Shown here one piece after another: positions 9,263-17,761 of a stretch of DNA of 61,052 nt. The position numbers and the translations under genes are program-made. The stretch's first letter is position 1; every line of letters begins with the position of its first letter. Where the stretch lies: the NCBI GenBank assembly GCA_025360715.1, contig JANYBS010000036.1, positions 1 through 61,052 of the forward strand, given 5' to 3'. The notes beneath the pieces were generated by a model, which was given only the letters and a program-made list of their open reading frames with translations, searched no databases and had not been told where the DNA came from. The stretch comes from Candidatus Eiseniibacteriota bacterium (lineage in GTDB: Bacteria; Eisenbacteria; RBG-16-71-46).

Positions 9263-10027
9263 TCAAGCCCTCCCGCCTTTGCTGCCTTTGTTGATCAGAT
9301 GCGCCGCGTAGCCCGCACCGAAGCCATTGTCGATATTGACCACGGTCACACCCGCCGCGCAGGAGTTGAGCATGGACAAGAGCGGCGCCAAGCCGTGGAA
9401 GTGCGCGCCGTAGCCCACGGTCGTGGGCACCGCGATGAGCGGCCGGTCGGTGAGGCCGCCCACCACGCTGGGCAGCGCGCCCTCGAGCCCCGCGACCACG
9501 ACCAGCGCCCGGGCGTTGCGCAGGCGCGCGCGGTGCGCGAGCACGCGGTGGATGCCGGCCACGCCCACGTCGGCGATCAGCTCAGCGCGGCTGCCCATGG
9601 TCTGCAGCGTGACGAGCGCTTCCTCTGCCACCGGCAGGTCCGCGGTGCCGGCGCACAGCACGAGCACGCGCCCCACGGGTCGCGGCGCACGCTTGCGCAG
9701 CACCACGCAGCGCGCGCGCTCATGCACCTGCGCGCGCGGAAAGGCCGCCGCCATCGCCGCGCGGCCCGCGTCGTCCACGCGCGTGGCGAGCACGGTGCCG
9801 TGGCGCGCAAAAAGCCGCGCGGCGATGGCCACGATCTCTGCGGGTGTCTTGCCTTGGCCGAAGATGACTTCGGGGAAGCCGGCGCGCAGCGCGCGATGAT
9901 GGTCGAGAGCGGCGAACGCGCCTACCCGTTCGACCGGTTCCGCGCTGATCGCCTTGGCCGCAGACGCGGGCGCGACCTTGCCGCTTCGGACCGCGCGCAG
10001 CAGCGCATCCAGCTCAGCCGGACGCAC
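9263..10027 (-). CDS. larB: LarB: pyridinium-3,5-biscarboxylic acid mononucleotide synthase
   Basis: LarB carboxylates and hydrolyses nicotinic acid adenine dinucleotide to start nickel-pincer cofactor synthesis. The 254-residue protein resembles PurE-like enzymes in its C-terminal half: VLCAGTADLPVAEEA, DVGVAGIHR, VVAGLEGALPSVVGGL and the VPTSVGYGA-type loop (here VPTTVGYGAHF). The N-terminus carries the usual FPEVIFGQGKT segment. The start is GTG and overlaps the end of the dus gene by 14 nt; larC follows at once. Translation coupling with both neighbours is likely. Confidence 0.93.
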   Translation of the reverse strand: MRPAELDALLRAVRSGKVAPASAAKAISAEPVERVGAFAALDHHRALRAGFPEVIFGQGKTPAEIVAIAARLFARHGTVLATRVDDAGRAAMAAAFPRAQVHERARCVVLRKRAPRPVGRVLVLCAGTADLPVAEEALVTLQTMGSRAELIADVGVAGIHRVLAHRARLRNARALVVVAGLEGALPSVVGGLTDRPLIAVPTTVGYGAHFHGLAPLLSMLNSCAAGVTVVNIDNGFGAGYAAHLINKGSKGGRA

Positions 10028-11093
10028 GCATCCCGCCCAAGGGAGCTTCGGACGGCTCAGGCGTGAACGCCTCGAGCCCGTTCGCTTCGAGTTCGCCCAG
10101 ATAGGCTTGGAGTAGGTCGACCATCTCGGCTGCCGAGCGCGTGGTGTTCACCTGGTTACGCACGCGATGGCTGTTGGGCAGGCCCTTGATGTACCACGCC
10201 ACGTGCTTGCGCATTTCTTTTGCTGCAACGTGCTCGCCTGCGCTGCGGACGAGCATGCCCAGATGGCGCACGCCGGCTTCGAGCCGCTCGCTGGCGGTGG
10301 GCAGCGCCAGCACTTCGCCGCGCTCCAGCAGCGCGCGCATGCGCTTGAACACCCAGGGATCGCCAAAGGCGGCGCGTCCCAGCATCACGCCGTCGCAGCC
10401 GGTCGTCTCCAGCATGCGGATGGCGTCTTCGGGCGTACGCACGTCACCATTGCCGATCACCGGGATGCCCACGGCCCGCTTGGCTTCGCCGATCATGTCC
10501 CAGTGCGCGTGGCCCTCGAACTTCTCGGCGCGGGTGCGCGCATGGATCGCCACCGCGGCCGCGCCGGCACCTTCGAGAGCCTTACTCACCTCCACCACAT
10601 TGCGCGACTCGCCGTCCCAGCCCAGGCGGATTTTTGCAGTGACCGGGATGTCGGTCACGGCCGACATCCGGCTCACGATCTGCTCGATGAGCGAGACGTT
10701 CTGAAGCAGCGCCGCGCCGGCGTTGCGCGTGACGACCTTGCGCACCGGGCAGCCCATGTTGATGTCGATGATGTCGGGGCGCTTGTCGGCGGGCAGATCG
10801 CTCAGCACGCGGGTCGCGTCGGCCATCACCGCGGGATCGGAGCCGAAGAGCTGGATGCCGATCGGGCGTTCATGCGGCTCGAACGCGATGTAGTCCATGG
10901 TCGCCTGGTTGCCGCGTATGAGGCCTTCGGACGAGACCATCTCGGTGTAGACCGCGGCCGCGCCCTGCTCGCGAGCCAGCTGGCGGAATGGCGAATCGCT
11001 CACGCCCGCGAGCGGCGCGAGCACGAACGGCGAGTCGATCGCCACGTCCTTGATGCGCATCGGCTTCAGCGCAGATGACGGCGTCGACTTCAT
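10014..11093 (-). CDS. dus: tRNA-dihydrouridine synthase (Dus family)
   Basis: An FMN- and NADPH-dependent enzyme reducing uridines in tRNA D-loops. The 359-residue product has a TIM-barrel layout with the family signatures: PLAGVSDSPFR near residue 26, the catalytic-cysteine motif DINMGCP, NAGAALL, the KIRLGWD strand and the phosphate-binding VIGNGDV and GVMLGRAAFGDPW. It looks DusB-like, but I would not fix the subclass. The open frame extends far upstream, but the real start is ATG at 11093. That ATG overlaps the stop of the upstream phosphatase gene as ATGA, and everything before it is out of family. Confidence 0.92.
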   Translation of the reverse strand: MKSTPSSALKPMRIKDVAIDSPFVLAPLAGVSDSPFRQLAREQGAAAVYTEMVSSEGLIRGNQATMDYIAFEPHERPIGIQLFGSDPAVMADATRVLSDLPADKRPDIIDINMGCPVRKVVTRNAGAALLQNVSLIEQIVSRMSAVTDIPVTAKIRLGWDGESRNVVEVSKALEGAGAAAVAIHARTRAEKFEGHAHWDMIGEAKRAVGIPVIGNGDVRTPEDAIRMLETTGCDGVMLGRAAFGDPWVFKRMRALLERGEVLALPTASERLEAGVRHLGMLVRSAGEHVAAKEMRKHVAWYIKGLPNSHRVRNQVNTTRSAAEMVDLLQAYLGELEANGLEAFTPEPSEAPLGGMRASG

Positions 11094-11848
11094 CGGTCGC
11101 GGCCTCCAGCCGCGGGGGGCTTGGGGCGCGCCGCCGCCGGGCGCGCCACTGCGCGCCGCGCACCCAAGTCGCGGCTCGGGCGCGGCAGCGGCGCCGCCAG
11201 GTCCTGACGGCGCGCGAACTCGGCGACATCGGCGAAGCTCTCGAAGCTCGTGTGCGCCATGCCCTGCTCGGCACACCACGTGCGCAGGCTGCCGCGGGCG
11301 ATCACGCTGTCGGCGGCCTGCGCGCCGTGCCGGTCGCTCACGCCGTCGCCCACCAATACCGTGTGGAAGCCACGCCCGCGATAGCGCCGCACATGCTGCG
11401 CCTTGCAATTGCCGCAGTGCGCGCACGCGGGGTCGGCGAACGGGAATTCCGCGACGATCGAGCCACTTTCGAAACGCGCACGATTCGCGGCCCACGGCAG
11501 ATCGGCGAAGCCGGCACGGGCCAGATGATCGCGCACGTAGAAGTCGAAGCCTTCGCTCACGACCATCACGGCATCGCCGCGGCCGAGCGCCTCGCGCACG
11601 AAGGGCGCAAAGTGCGGATCGAGCTTGAACGCGCGCGTGAAGGCCAGAGCCTCTTCCTCGCCGCTGATGCGAACGAGCGCAGCTTGCCGCGACGAGAGTT
11701 CGCGGTGCCCCATGCGGCCGGCGAGCCAGTCGGCGAGCACGTCGCGGCCGGTCGCGGCACCATCCGGCGAGAACCGCTCCACGAACGCGGCGCCGATGTC
11801 CTGCGGCGAGATCGTGCCGTCGAAATCACACAGGTATGCGAACGGCAT
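11090..11848 (-). CDS. HAD-IB (MtnX/SerB-like) phosphatase
   Basis: A haloacid dehalogenase-type phosphatase of 252 residues. Motif I is DFDGT (Asp 8 nucleophile, Asp 10), motif II the VVSEG segment, and motif III/IV VGDGVSD. A CAHCGNCK cluster in the middle fits MtnX-like members. The substrate is not evident from the sequence; MtnX-like enzymes act on methylthioribulose-derived phosphates, and others are phosphoserine or lipid phosphatases. Its operon also encodes an inositol-phosphate synthase and a CDP-alcohol phosphatidyltransferase, so dephosphorylation of phosphatidylinositol phosphate is a reasonable candidate role (inference). It lies 3 nt after the S41 protease gene and overlaps dus by 4 nt. 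The last ~35 residues are an Arg/Pro/Ala-rich tail. Confidence 0.85.
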   Translation of the reverse strand: MPFAYLCDFDGTISPQDIGAAFVERFSPDGAATGRDVLADWLAGRMGHRELSSRQAALVRISGEEEALAFTRAFKLDPHFAPFVREALGRGDAVMVVSEGFDFYVRDHLARAGFADLPWAANRARFESGSIVAEFPFADPACAHCGNCKAQHVRRYRGRGFHTVLVGDGVSDRHGAQAADSVIARGSLRTWCAEQGMAHTSFESFADVAEFARRQDLAAPLPRPSRDLGARRAVARPAAARPKPPAAGGRDR

Positions 11849-11851
11849 CGA

Positions 11852-13264
11852 TCAGTGTTTGGGCGAGGCGGGTCTGGACGTGAGACGCGGCGCCTCCGGC
11901 GCCTTGGCAGGCGTACTGGCTGGCAGCATGGCCGCGAACACATCGCGCGGCGAATGCGCCTTGGCCAGCAGCGCTGCGGCACGCAGGAACACGGGGTCCT
12001 TCGCCAGCGCCTCGCGCACCAGCGCGAGTCCGCCGCCCACGCGCACGCGCGCCGAAGAGGAATCCGCGGCCACCGCGATGTCGGGTGTGATGCCACCTCC
12101 GCCATAGACCAGCCGGCCCGCCTTGGTATGGAACGCCGGCCGCGCCGCGCTGGAATCCGCGCCCGTGCTGTCGGCACCGGCACTGTCGTCTTCGGTGTCG
12201 ACGGGCTTGGGCAGCAGCTTGTGGATCGAACGTCCGCTGGGCGTGTAGTAGTACGCCGTGGTGAGCTTGAGCGCACCGCCGCCGCGGCGGATCGGGTAGA
12301 TGTCCTGCACGACGCCCTTGCCGAAGCTGGTCTCGCCGATCACCACCGCGCGGTCCAGGTCCTGCAGCGCACCGGTCACGATCTCGGACGCCGAGGCGCT
12401 GCCGCCATCGATGAGCACGGCCATCGGCAGGTCGCTATCGACCCGGCCCTTGGCGGCGACGTAGCGTTTGGCGGCGCTGGTCAGGCGGCCCTTCGTGCTC
12501 ACGATGAGCGCGCCTTCGGGCAGGAACGCGCCCGCGACGTCGATCGCCTGATCCACGAGACCGCCCGGATCGCCGCGCAGGTCCAGCACGATACTCTTCG
12601 CGCCCTCGCGGCGCAGCGAGTCGAGCCCCGCGCGCAGCTCGTGACCCGCGGTCGCGGTGAAATGCGCCAAGCGCAGGTAGCCGACCCTCTGCTCGGTGAC
12701 GAACGCATAGGGCACCGGCCGCACGGTGATGCGGCGGCGCGTGAGCGTGACGTCGTGTTCCTCGTGCGCGCCTTTGGTGAAGAGCGTGAGCGCGACCTTG
12801 GTGCCCACGTCGCCGCGCAGCTTGTTCGCGACTTCGGGGAAGCTCAGCTGGAACGTGCTGTGACCGTCGATCTTGGTGATGATGTCGCCGGGAAGCACGC
12901 CAGCGTCCCACGCCGGCGAGCCCTCGATGGGCGCCAGCACGACCGGATATCCGTCCTTGATGTCGCTCATGAGCCCGACGCCGTCGAATTCGCCGGAGAG
13001 CGAAGCGTTCATCTGCGCCGCTTCGTGCTCGTCGAGGTATTGCGAGTACGGATCGAGATCCTTGACCATGCCATGCAGGCCACCCTGGATGAGCGGTTTC
13101 ACCTGCACCTGGTCGACGTAGCTCGTCTGCACCGCGTGCAGGACCTCGAGGAACAGGTCCGTGTTGGCGTACAGATCGCCCGCGGCGCGGCCACGGCCGG
13201 CCCACCAACCCACGGCGAAGAGCACGCCGAGCAACGCACCCAGCAGGATGCGGCGACGGATCAC
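11852..13264 (-). CDS. S41-family carboxyl-terminal processing protease
   Basis: A membrane-anchored periplasmic serine protease of the CtpA/Prc type, about 470 residues. It has an N-terminal membrane segment (residues 6-20), a PDZ domain (about 90-170, VGLMSDIKDGYPVV and GVLPGDIITKIDG), and the S41 core. The catalytic serine lies in GGSASASEI near residue 291 and the lysine in GETSFGKG near 316. The GTG at 13264 is preferred because GGAGGT precedes it; an upstream in-frame GTG at 13306 is the alternative. A 117-bp gap separates it from tmk and contains an extended -10 site, so it may have an internal promoter. Residues after about 360 are Ala/Ser/Asp-rich and less conserved. Confidence 0.92.
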   Translation of the reverse strand: MIRRRILLGALLGVLFAVGWWAGRGRAAGDLYANTDLFLEVLHAVQTSYVDQVQVKPLIQGGLHGMVKDLDPYSQYLDEHEAAQMNASLSGEFDGVGLMSDIKDGYPVVLAPIEGSPAWDAGVLPGDIITKIDGHSTFQLSFPEVANKLRGDVGTKVALTLFTKGAHEEHDVTLTRRRITVRPVPYAFVTEQRVGYLRLAHFTATAGHELRAGLDSLRREGAKSIVLDLRGDPGGLVDQAIDVAGAFLPEGALIVSTKGRLTSAAKRYVAAKGRVDSDLPMAVLIDGGSASASEIVTGALQDLDRAVVIGETSFGKGVVQDIYPIRRGGGALKLTTAYYYTPSGRSIHKLLPKPVDTEDDSAGADSTGADSSAARPAFHTKAGRLVYGGGGITPDIAVAADSSSARVRVGGGLALVREALAKDPVFLRAAALLAKAHSPRDVFAAMLPASTPAKAPEAPRLTSRPASPKH

Positions 13265-13357
13265 GACACCTCCGTTGTGGACGATCGACACGATCGACAC
13301 GAACACACGATTGATGGGAATACGACTGGCACTGCGCCTGCGGCGGCGGCGCTCGTC

Positions 13358-13366
13358 ATCATAGCA
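13358..13366 (-). promoter_or_regulatory. Extended -10 element, possible internal promoter
   Basis: On the minus strand TGCTATGAT matches the TGnTATAAT extended -10 form. No good -35 is seen at 17 bp. It sits between tmk and the S41 protease gene, the only sizeable gap in the nine-gene operon. Confidence 0.35.
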
Positions 13367-13381
13367 CGCAGCGTCAAAGCC

Positions 13382-14032
13382 TCAGGCGCGCCGCACCCCG
13401 AGCCGAGCCGCGGCAGGGAGCTTGGCCGAGACGGCCTCCCATACGCGCGCCTCGAGTTCGTCGGCTGCGAGGCTCGCGTCAAGTACGACCCAGCGCTGCG
13501 GCTCGGCCTGCGCCAGTTCGATGAACCGCTGGCGAACGCGGTCGTGGAAATCCGCGGGCTCGCGGTCCAGGCGATTCGGCACGCCCGGGGCGCCCTGGCG
13601 GCGGGCGAGCCCCAGATCCGGCACGACGTCGAAGAGCAACGTCAGCGCGGGAGTGATCCCGCCCGTGGCGGCGTGGTTCCAGCTGGCGAGCATCTTGGCG
13701 TCCAGGCCGCGGCCGGCGCCCTGATACGCGAGTGTCGAATCGGCGTAGCGATCACAGAGCACGACGCGCCCCTGCGCGAGCGCCGGCGCGATCACGGTGG
13801 CGACCAACTGCGCGCGCGAGGCTTGCATGAGGAACGCCTCGGCGAGCGGTTCGGGCTTGCGGTCGGGGTCGAGCAGCAGAGCCCGGATGCCTTCCGCGAG
13901 CGGAGTGCCTCCGGGCTCCCGAGTCACCAGCGGGTCGATGCCCAGGTTGCGCAATCGCGCCGCCAGACGTGCGACCTGCGTGGACTTGCCCGAGCCCTCG
14001 CCGCCTTCGAAGGTGACGAATAGACCCGGCAT
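13382..14032 (-). CDS. tmk: Thymidylate kinase
   Basis: Phosphorylates dTMP to dTDP. The 216-residue protein has the P-loop GGEGSGKST at residues 10-18, the TREPGGTPLAE motif, the DRY motif (CDRYADSTLAYQGAGRGL) and the usual length for the family. The LID region contains RRQGAPGVPNRLDRE in place of the common arginine-rich sequence, which is within normal variation. It follows the inositol-phosphate synthase gene by 10 nt. Confidence 0.95.
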   Translation of the reverse strand: MPGLFVTFEGGEGSGKSTQVARLAARLRNLGIDPLVTREPGGTPLAEGIRALLLDPDRKPEPLAEAFLMQASRAQLVATVIAPALAQGRVVLCDRYADSTLAYQGAGRGLDAKMLASWNHAATGGITPALTLLFDVVPDLGLARRQGAPGVPNRLDREPADFHDRVRQRFIELAQAEPQRWVVLDASLAADELEARVWEAVSAKLPAAARLGVRRA

Positions 14033-14042
14033 GACGAGGGGA

Positions 14043-15395
14043 CTAGCGCGACCGCGCCAGCGCCTTGCCCTTCTTCGCTGACACGGCCGCCGACGCCTTG
14101 GCCGGCTTGGCAGCCTTGATGGTCTTCTTCGCCTTCTTCGACTTCTTCGCCATATTCAACGGCGCGATGACTTCGGGCTTTCCATTGCCGTTCGTGCCGC
14201 CCTTGTAGTTCACGATCACCTTGGGCGAAGCCTTCACGTTCGAGCCCGGCGCCGGCTTACCGACCGGACGCTTCTCGCGGACCAACCCCGGCGGGTGCAG
14301 ACGCACATGCTTCTCGACGCCCTTGGGGTCTTTGATATACGCCTCGGTGAGCTCGCGCGAGATGTCGTCGGGGATCTGCACCGGCGGCGACTTCTTGAAG
14401 TACGAGCTCGGCGCGATCAGCGCGCCCTTGAGCTTGTGGTCCAAGCCCAGCTTGCAGCAGCGCACCGCGTCGATCACGACGCCGGCGGAGTTCGGCGAAT
14501 CCCACACCTCGAGCTTCATCTCAAGGTTGAGCGGCACGTCACCGAACGTCGTGCCTTCCATGCGGATGTGGCACCACTTGCGGTCCTTGAGCCACGGCAC
14601 ATAGTCCGACGGGCCCACGTGCACATTCTCTTCATCGAGGTCGTAGGGGATGTTGCTCGTGACCGCCGATGTCTTGCTGATCTTCTTGGACTCCAGGCGC
14701 TCGCGTTCGAGCATGTTCATGAAGTCGGTGTTGCCGCCGAAGTTCAGCTGGTAGGTGCGGTCGATACGCACGCCGCGGTCCACGAACAGGTTCGCGAGCA
14801 CGCGGTGCGTGATGGTCGCGCCGACCTGCGACTTGATGTCATCGCCGATCACCGGCAGGCCCTTCTTCTCGAAGCGCTCCTGCCAGTACTTCTCGCGCGC
14901 GATGAAGACCGGGATGCAGTTCACGAACGCACAGCCGGCCTCGAGCACCTGCTCCACATACCACTTGGTCGCTTCTTCCGAGCCCACGGGCAGGTAGTTC
15001 ACGACCACGTCGGTCTCGGTGTCACGCAGCAGCTTCACGATGTCGACCGTGGAACCCGGCGCCTTCGTGATGATCTGCGAGAGGTACTTGCCCAGGCCGT
15101 CATGCGTCATGCCGCGCTGCACGATCACGCCCGTCTTGGGCACCTTGGCGAAGTTGAGCGTGTTGTTCGGCCACGTCGTGATGGCCTCGGAGAGATCCTT
15201 GCCGACCTTGTTCTTGTCGATGTCGATGGCAGCCGAGATCTCGACGTCACGAACGTGGTAGCCGCCCAGGTTCACGTGCATGAGGCCGGGGACGCGATCC
15301 GTCTCCTTGGCGTTGCGGTAGTAATGCAATCCCTGCACGAACGAACTGGCGCAGTTACCCACGCCGATGATCGCGACACGCACTTTCTTGCCCAT
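14043..15395 (-). CDS. ino1: Myo-inositol-1-phosphate synthase
   Basis: Converts glucose-6-phosphate to L-myo-inositol-1-phosphate using NAD. The 450-residue protein opens with the Rossmann motif [10 protein letters not shown] and contains the actinobacterial/archaeal-type blocks [34 protein letters not shown] and [12 protein letters not shown] with catalytic lysines in [14 protein letters not shown]. The core ends around residue 385; the remainder, especially from about 414, is a Lys/Ala-rich tail ([17 protein letters not shown]) not needed for catalysis. The start has AGGAGGAGAT upstream. The next gene upstream in the operon is a CDP-alcohol phosphatidyltransferase, pointing to inositol phospholipid synthesis. 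Confidence 0.94.
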   Translation of the reverse strand: MGKKVRVAIIGVGNCASSFVQGLHYYRNAKETDRVPGLMHVNLGGYHVRDVEISAAIDIDKNKVGKDLSEAITTWPNNTLNFAKVPKTGVIVQRGMTHDGLGKYLSQIITKAPGSTVDIVKLLRDTETDVVVNYLPVGSEEATKWYVEQVLEAGCAFVNCIPVFIAREKYWQERFEKKGLPVIGDDIKSQVGATITHRVLANLFVDRGVRIDRTYQLNFGGNTDFMNMLERERLESKKISKTSAVTSNIPYDLDEENVHVGPSDYVPWLKDRKWCHIRMEGTTFGDVPLNLEMKLEVWDSPNSAGVVIDAVRCCKLGLDHKLKGALIAPSSYFKKSPPVQIPDDISRELTEAYIKDPKGVEKHVRLHPPGLVREKRPVGKPAPGSNVKASPKVIVNYKGGTNGNGKPEVIAPLNMAKKSKKAKKTIKAAKPAKASAAVSAKKGKALARSR

Positions 15396-15410
15396 AGGCC
15401 CTATCTCCTC

Positions 15411-16163
15411 CTAGGAATCCGAACCCGCACCGCGGGTGAGTCGCCACACATGTGCCATCCGCTGGTACGCGGTATGGAAAGAGAAGATCGTCAGGAGCAG
15501 GAGCGCGATGCTCATCGCGTAGAACACCTGGATCAGGCCTGCGATGATCAACAGCACGACACGCTCCGGCCGCTCGAACCAGCCGACCTTGCATTCAAGC
15601 CCGAGCCCTTCGGCCCGCGCCCGCGTATAAGACACCATGAAAGAACCGATCAGCGCCAGCACGGAGAGCACCGTCAGGAACAGCCACGCACGGGGATCCA
15701 CCAGCTGGTGTTGCAGCACCGGCAGCGCGAGCGGTGCTTCGAGTTCGCCGGTCGCGACCTGAGCGACCACCGCGAGCGCCTTGCGGTACAGCCCGAGCAG
15801 GTTGCTCGCGTAGAAACCCGCCAAGCCCAGCAGCACGAACGACTCGCCGAGACGGTCGAGCGTCGAATCCAGGAACGCCCCGAAGCGCGTGACGCGGTTA
15901 CCGACCCGCGCGATCTGGCCATCGAGGATGTCGCACAGGCCGCCGGCGATCAGGATCAGCGCCGCCAGGCGGCTCTGGCCGTCGTAGAACGCCACGGCAG
16001 CGATGATGCTCAGCACGAGCCCGGTCCACGTGAGGTGGTCGGGCGTGAGGCCGATCGACACCAAGCCGCGCACCAGCGGATCGAGCGCCGTGTGCGCAAA
16101 GACCTTGAGCCGGTCCTTGTAGCCGCCGCCTGCGCGCTGCGAAGCCAAAGGCCCGGCGCTCAA
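15411..16163 (-). CDS. CDP-alcohol phosphatidyltransferase, probable phosphatidylinositol-phosphate synthase
   Basis: A 250-residue integral membrane enzyme with the full family signature D78-x2-D81-G-x2-A-R-x8-G-x3-D99-x3-D103 (read from CDILDGQIAR through FGAFLDSTLDR). The aspartates bind two divalent metals and displace CMP from CDP-diacylglycerol. About six hydrophobic segments are seen. Position 15 nt before the inositol-phosphate synthase gene argues that inositol-1-phosphate is the acceptor, giving phosphatidylinositol phosphate. PgsA-like glycerol-phosphate use is the main alternative. The start is TTG overlapping the rsmI stop codon (TTGA), so translation is probably coupled. Confidence 0.85.
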   Translation of the reverse strand: MSAGPLASQRAGGGYKDRLKVFAHTALDPLVRGLVSIGLTPDHLTWTGLVLSIIAAVAFYDGQSRLAALILIAGGLCDILDGQIARVGNRVTRFGAFLDSTLDRLGESFVLLGLAGFYASNLLGLYRKALAVVAQVATGELEAPLALPVLQHQLVDPRAWLFLTVLSVLALIGSFMVSYTRARAEGLGLECKVGWFERPERVVLLIIAGLIQVFYAMSIALLLLTIFSFHTAYQRMAHVWRLTRGAGSDS

Positions 16164-16882
16164 CGTTCCGCCGCGCGCATGCGCCGCGTCATGCCACCCA
16201 GCACCAGCACGATCTCCCCCCGCTTCTGGTCCGCGCGCAGCGCGCCGCGCACCTCGCGCGCACTGCCCCGCAACACCTGTTCATGCATCTTGGTCAGTTC
16301 GCGCACGAGCGCGATCGGACGGTCCTGCCAGACGTCTTCGAGGTCGGTGAGTGTGCGCTCGATGCGGTGCGGCGACTCGAAGGCGATGATGGTCTCGCGG
16401 CGCTCACTGAGTTCGAGAAGAAGATTCTTGCGCGCGCCCGGCTTGGGCGGCAGGAAACCGACGAACGTGAATGCGTCCGTGGGCAACCCGCTCACTTGCA
16501 GCGCCGAGATGACCGAGCATGCCCCCGGCACGCTCTCGACGCGATACCCTTCTGAGGCAGCCGCTCGCACGACCGGATAACCAGGATCGGCGATCCCCGG
16601 CGAGCCCGCATCCGTGACGATGGCCACCGATTCCCCCGCGCCCAGCCGTGCAAGCACGCCCGGGACCCGGGAACGTTCGTTGTGATCATGCAGGCTGACG
16701 AGTTCCGCACTGATGCCGAAATGCTCCAGCAACCGGCGCGTGTGGCGCGTGTCCTCGGCGGCGACCAAGTGGACTTCGCGCAGGGTGCGTAGCGCCCGGT
16801 GCGTGATGTCTTCAAGGTTGCCGATCGGAGTCGCGACCAGGAACAAGGTGCCTCCGTGGCCGGAGGGGCGTGCGTCGGTCAC
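16160..16882 (-). CDS. rsmI: 16S rRNA 2'-O-methyltransferase RsmI
   Basis: Methylates the ribose of C1402 in 16S rRNA using S-adenosylmethionine. The 240-residue protein shows the tetrapyrrole-methylase-like fold signatures: LVATPIGNLEDIT, EDTRHTRRLL, TDAGSPGIADPG and GFLPPK, then YESPHR-type FESPHRIERTL and ELTKMHEQVLRG. The start is GTG with AAGGA about 7 nt upstream. It is the first gene of the nine-gene operon and its promoter lies about 50 nt away. Confidence 0.95.
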   Translation of the reverse strand: MTDARPSGHGGTLFLVATPIGNLEDITHRALRTLREVHLVAAEDTRHTRRLLEHFGISAELVSLHDHNERSRVPGVLARLGAGESVAIVTDAGSPGIADPGYPVVRAAASEGYRVESVPGACSVISALQVSGLPTDAFTFVGFLPPKPGARKNLLLELSERRETIIAFESPHRIERTLTDLEDVWQDRPIALVRELTKMHEQVLRGSAREVRGALRADQKRGEIVLVLGGMTRRMRAAER

Positions 16883-16933
16883 TCCAAGTCCTTCGTCATT
16901 CTGCGGGATACCAGACCCTTTAAAGCGCCGCGG

Positions 16934-16962
16934 ACCGTATCACCGAGGGAGGGGTGCGTCCA
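16934..16962 (-). promoter_or_regulatory. Promoter of the rsmI-larC operon
   Basis: Minus strand: TGGACG, 17 bp, TACGGT, with TG one base before the -10 (extended form). Predicted leader is about 45 nt to the rsmI start. Confidence 0.55.
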
Positions 16963-17068
16963 TTGCGACGCTTGGCCTGGCCAGAGTCCGTGCCGGGCTT
17001 GCCAAGCACTCTCCGGCAGGGCGAGGATAGACCGAGTGTCCGATGCCATCCGTTCCCATGGGAGCCCC

Positions 17069-17578
17069 GTGACAACACGATCCCTCAGCCTCATCGCCGC
17101 CGCGCTGCAGCATGCCGACTGCCGCTATCTGATCGTCGGCGGCGTCGCCGTCGTGGCGCATGGCTACCCACGGTTCACCGCCGACGTGGACATCGTCCTC
17201 GACCCCGATCCCTCGGCGACCTTGCGGGCGATCGAGGCACTTTCGGGCCTGGGGTACACGCCGCGGGCCCCGGTGCCCATGCGCGCATTCGCCGACGCCG
17301 CGCAGCGTCAGGCTTGGGCGCGTGAGAAGCAGATGCTCGTGTTCTCGCTGAACAGCCCAAGCCATCCCGCGACCGAGATCGACCTGTTCCTCGAGTCGCC
17401 CTTCCCGTTCGACGAAGCATGGACCCGGGCGCTGCACGAGACACTGGATGGCGTGCCCTTTCACATCGTGGGGCGCGACGACCTGCTCGCGCTCAAGCGC
17501 GCCGCCGGCCGCCCGCGCGACCTCGAGGACGTTGCAGCGATCGAGGCGCTTGCCCATGAGGAACGCCGCGATGACTGA
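17069..17578 (+). CDS. MNT-type nucleotidyltransferase, possible toxin-antitoxin partner
   Basis: A 169-residue minimal nucleotidyltransferase. The core motif is GG-x-A-x(9)-D-x-D: VGGVAVVAHG followed by TADVDIVLD (about residues 26-46), with a further acidic strand EIDLFLE near 111. The C-terminal part (DDLLALKRAAGRPRDLEDVAAI) is typical of AbiEii/DUF6036-like transferases. The GTG at 17069 is chosen because GGGAG precedes it and the reading frame upstream is not family-like. The next small gene overlaps its stop by 8 nt. Such pairs are often toxin-antitoxin modules, but that is inference here. Confidence 0.8.
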   Translation: MTTRSLSLIAAALQHADCRYLIVGGVAVVAHGYPRFTADVDIVLDPDPSATLRAIEALSGLGYTPRAPVPMRAFADAAQRQAWAREKQMLVFSLNSPSHPATEIDLFLESPFPFDEAWTRALHETLDGVPFHIVGRDDLLALKRAAGRPRDLEDVAAIEALAHEERRDD

Positions 17579-17747
17579 CTCGACCCCTCGCCGCTTCGAG
17601 AGCCGCGCGGAACATGAAGTGGCGCAGCACCGGCGCTTCGCGGCCCTCGCGCTCGCGGAGAAACTAGCGTGGCTCGAACAGGCGCAGGCCTTCGCCTCCG
17701 AGGCACTCGCGGCGCATGAGCGCCGTCGTCGCCAGGGCGGCGCCTGA
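17571..17747 (+). CDS. 58-aa partner protein of the nucleotidyltransferase
   Basis: A small, charged, helical protein of 58 residues beginning MTDSTPRRFES and containing AALALAEKLAWLEQA. ATG at 17571 overlaps the stop of the nucleotidyltransferase gene (ATGACTGA), and GAGGA lies 9-10 nt upstream, so it should be translated by coupling. Short proteins of this shape often accompany AbiEii-like transferases. Whether it is an antitoxin or a substrate-recruiting subunit cannot be told from sequence. Confidence 0.7.
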   Translation: MTDSTPRRFESRAEHEVAQHRRFAALALAEKLAWLEQAQAFASEALAAHERRRRQGGA

Positions 17748-17761
17748 CCGGATCGGCAGCT

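Noticed and set aside
13284-13306. A short direct repeat CGATCGACA x2 near the S41 start
   Set aside because: Only two copies of nine bases and no sign of function.
11075-14023. A 982-codon plus-strand open frame
   Set aside because: It runs antisense through dus, the HAD phosphatase, the S41 protease and tmk, all clear family members.
14295-16580. A 761-codon plus-strand open frame
   Set aside because: Antisense to the inositol synthase, phosphatidyltransferase and rsmI genes.
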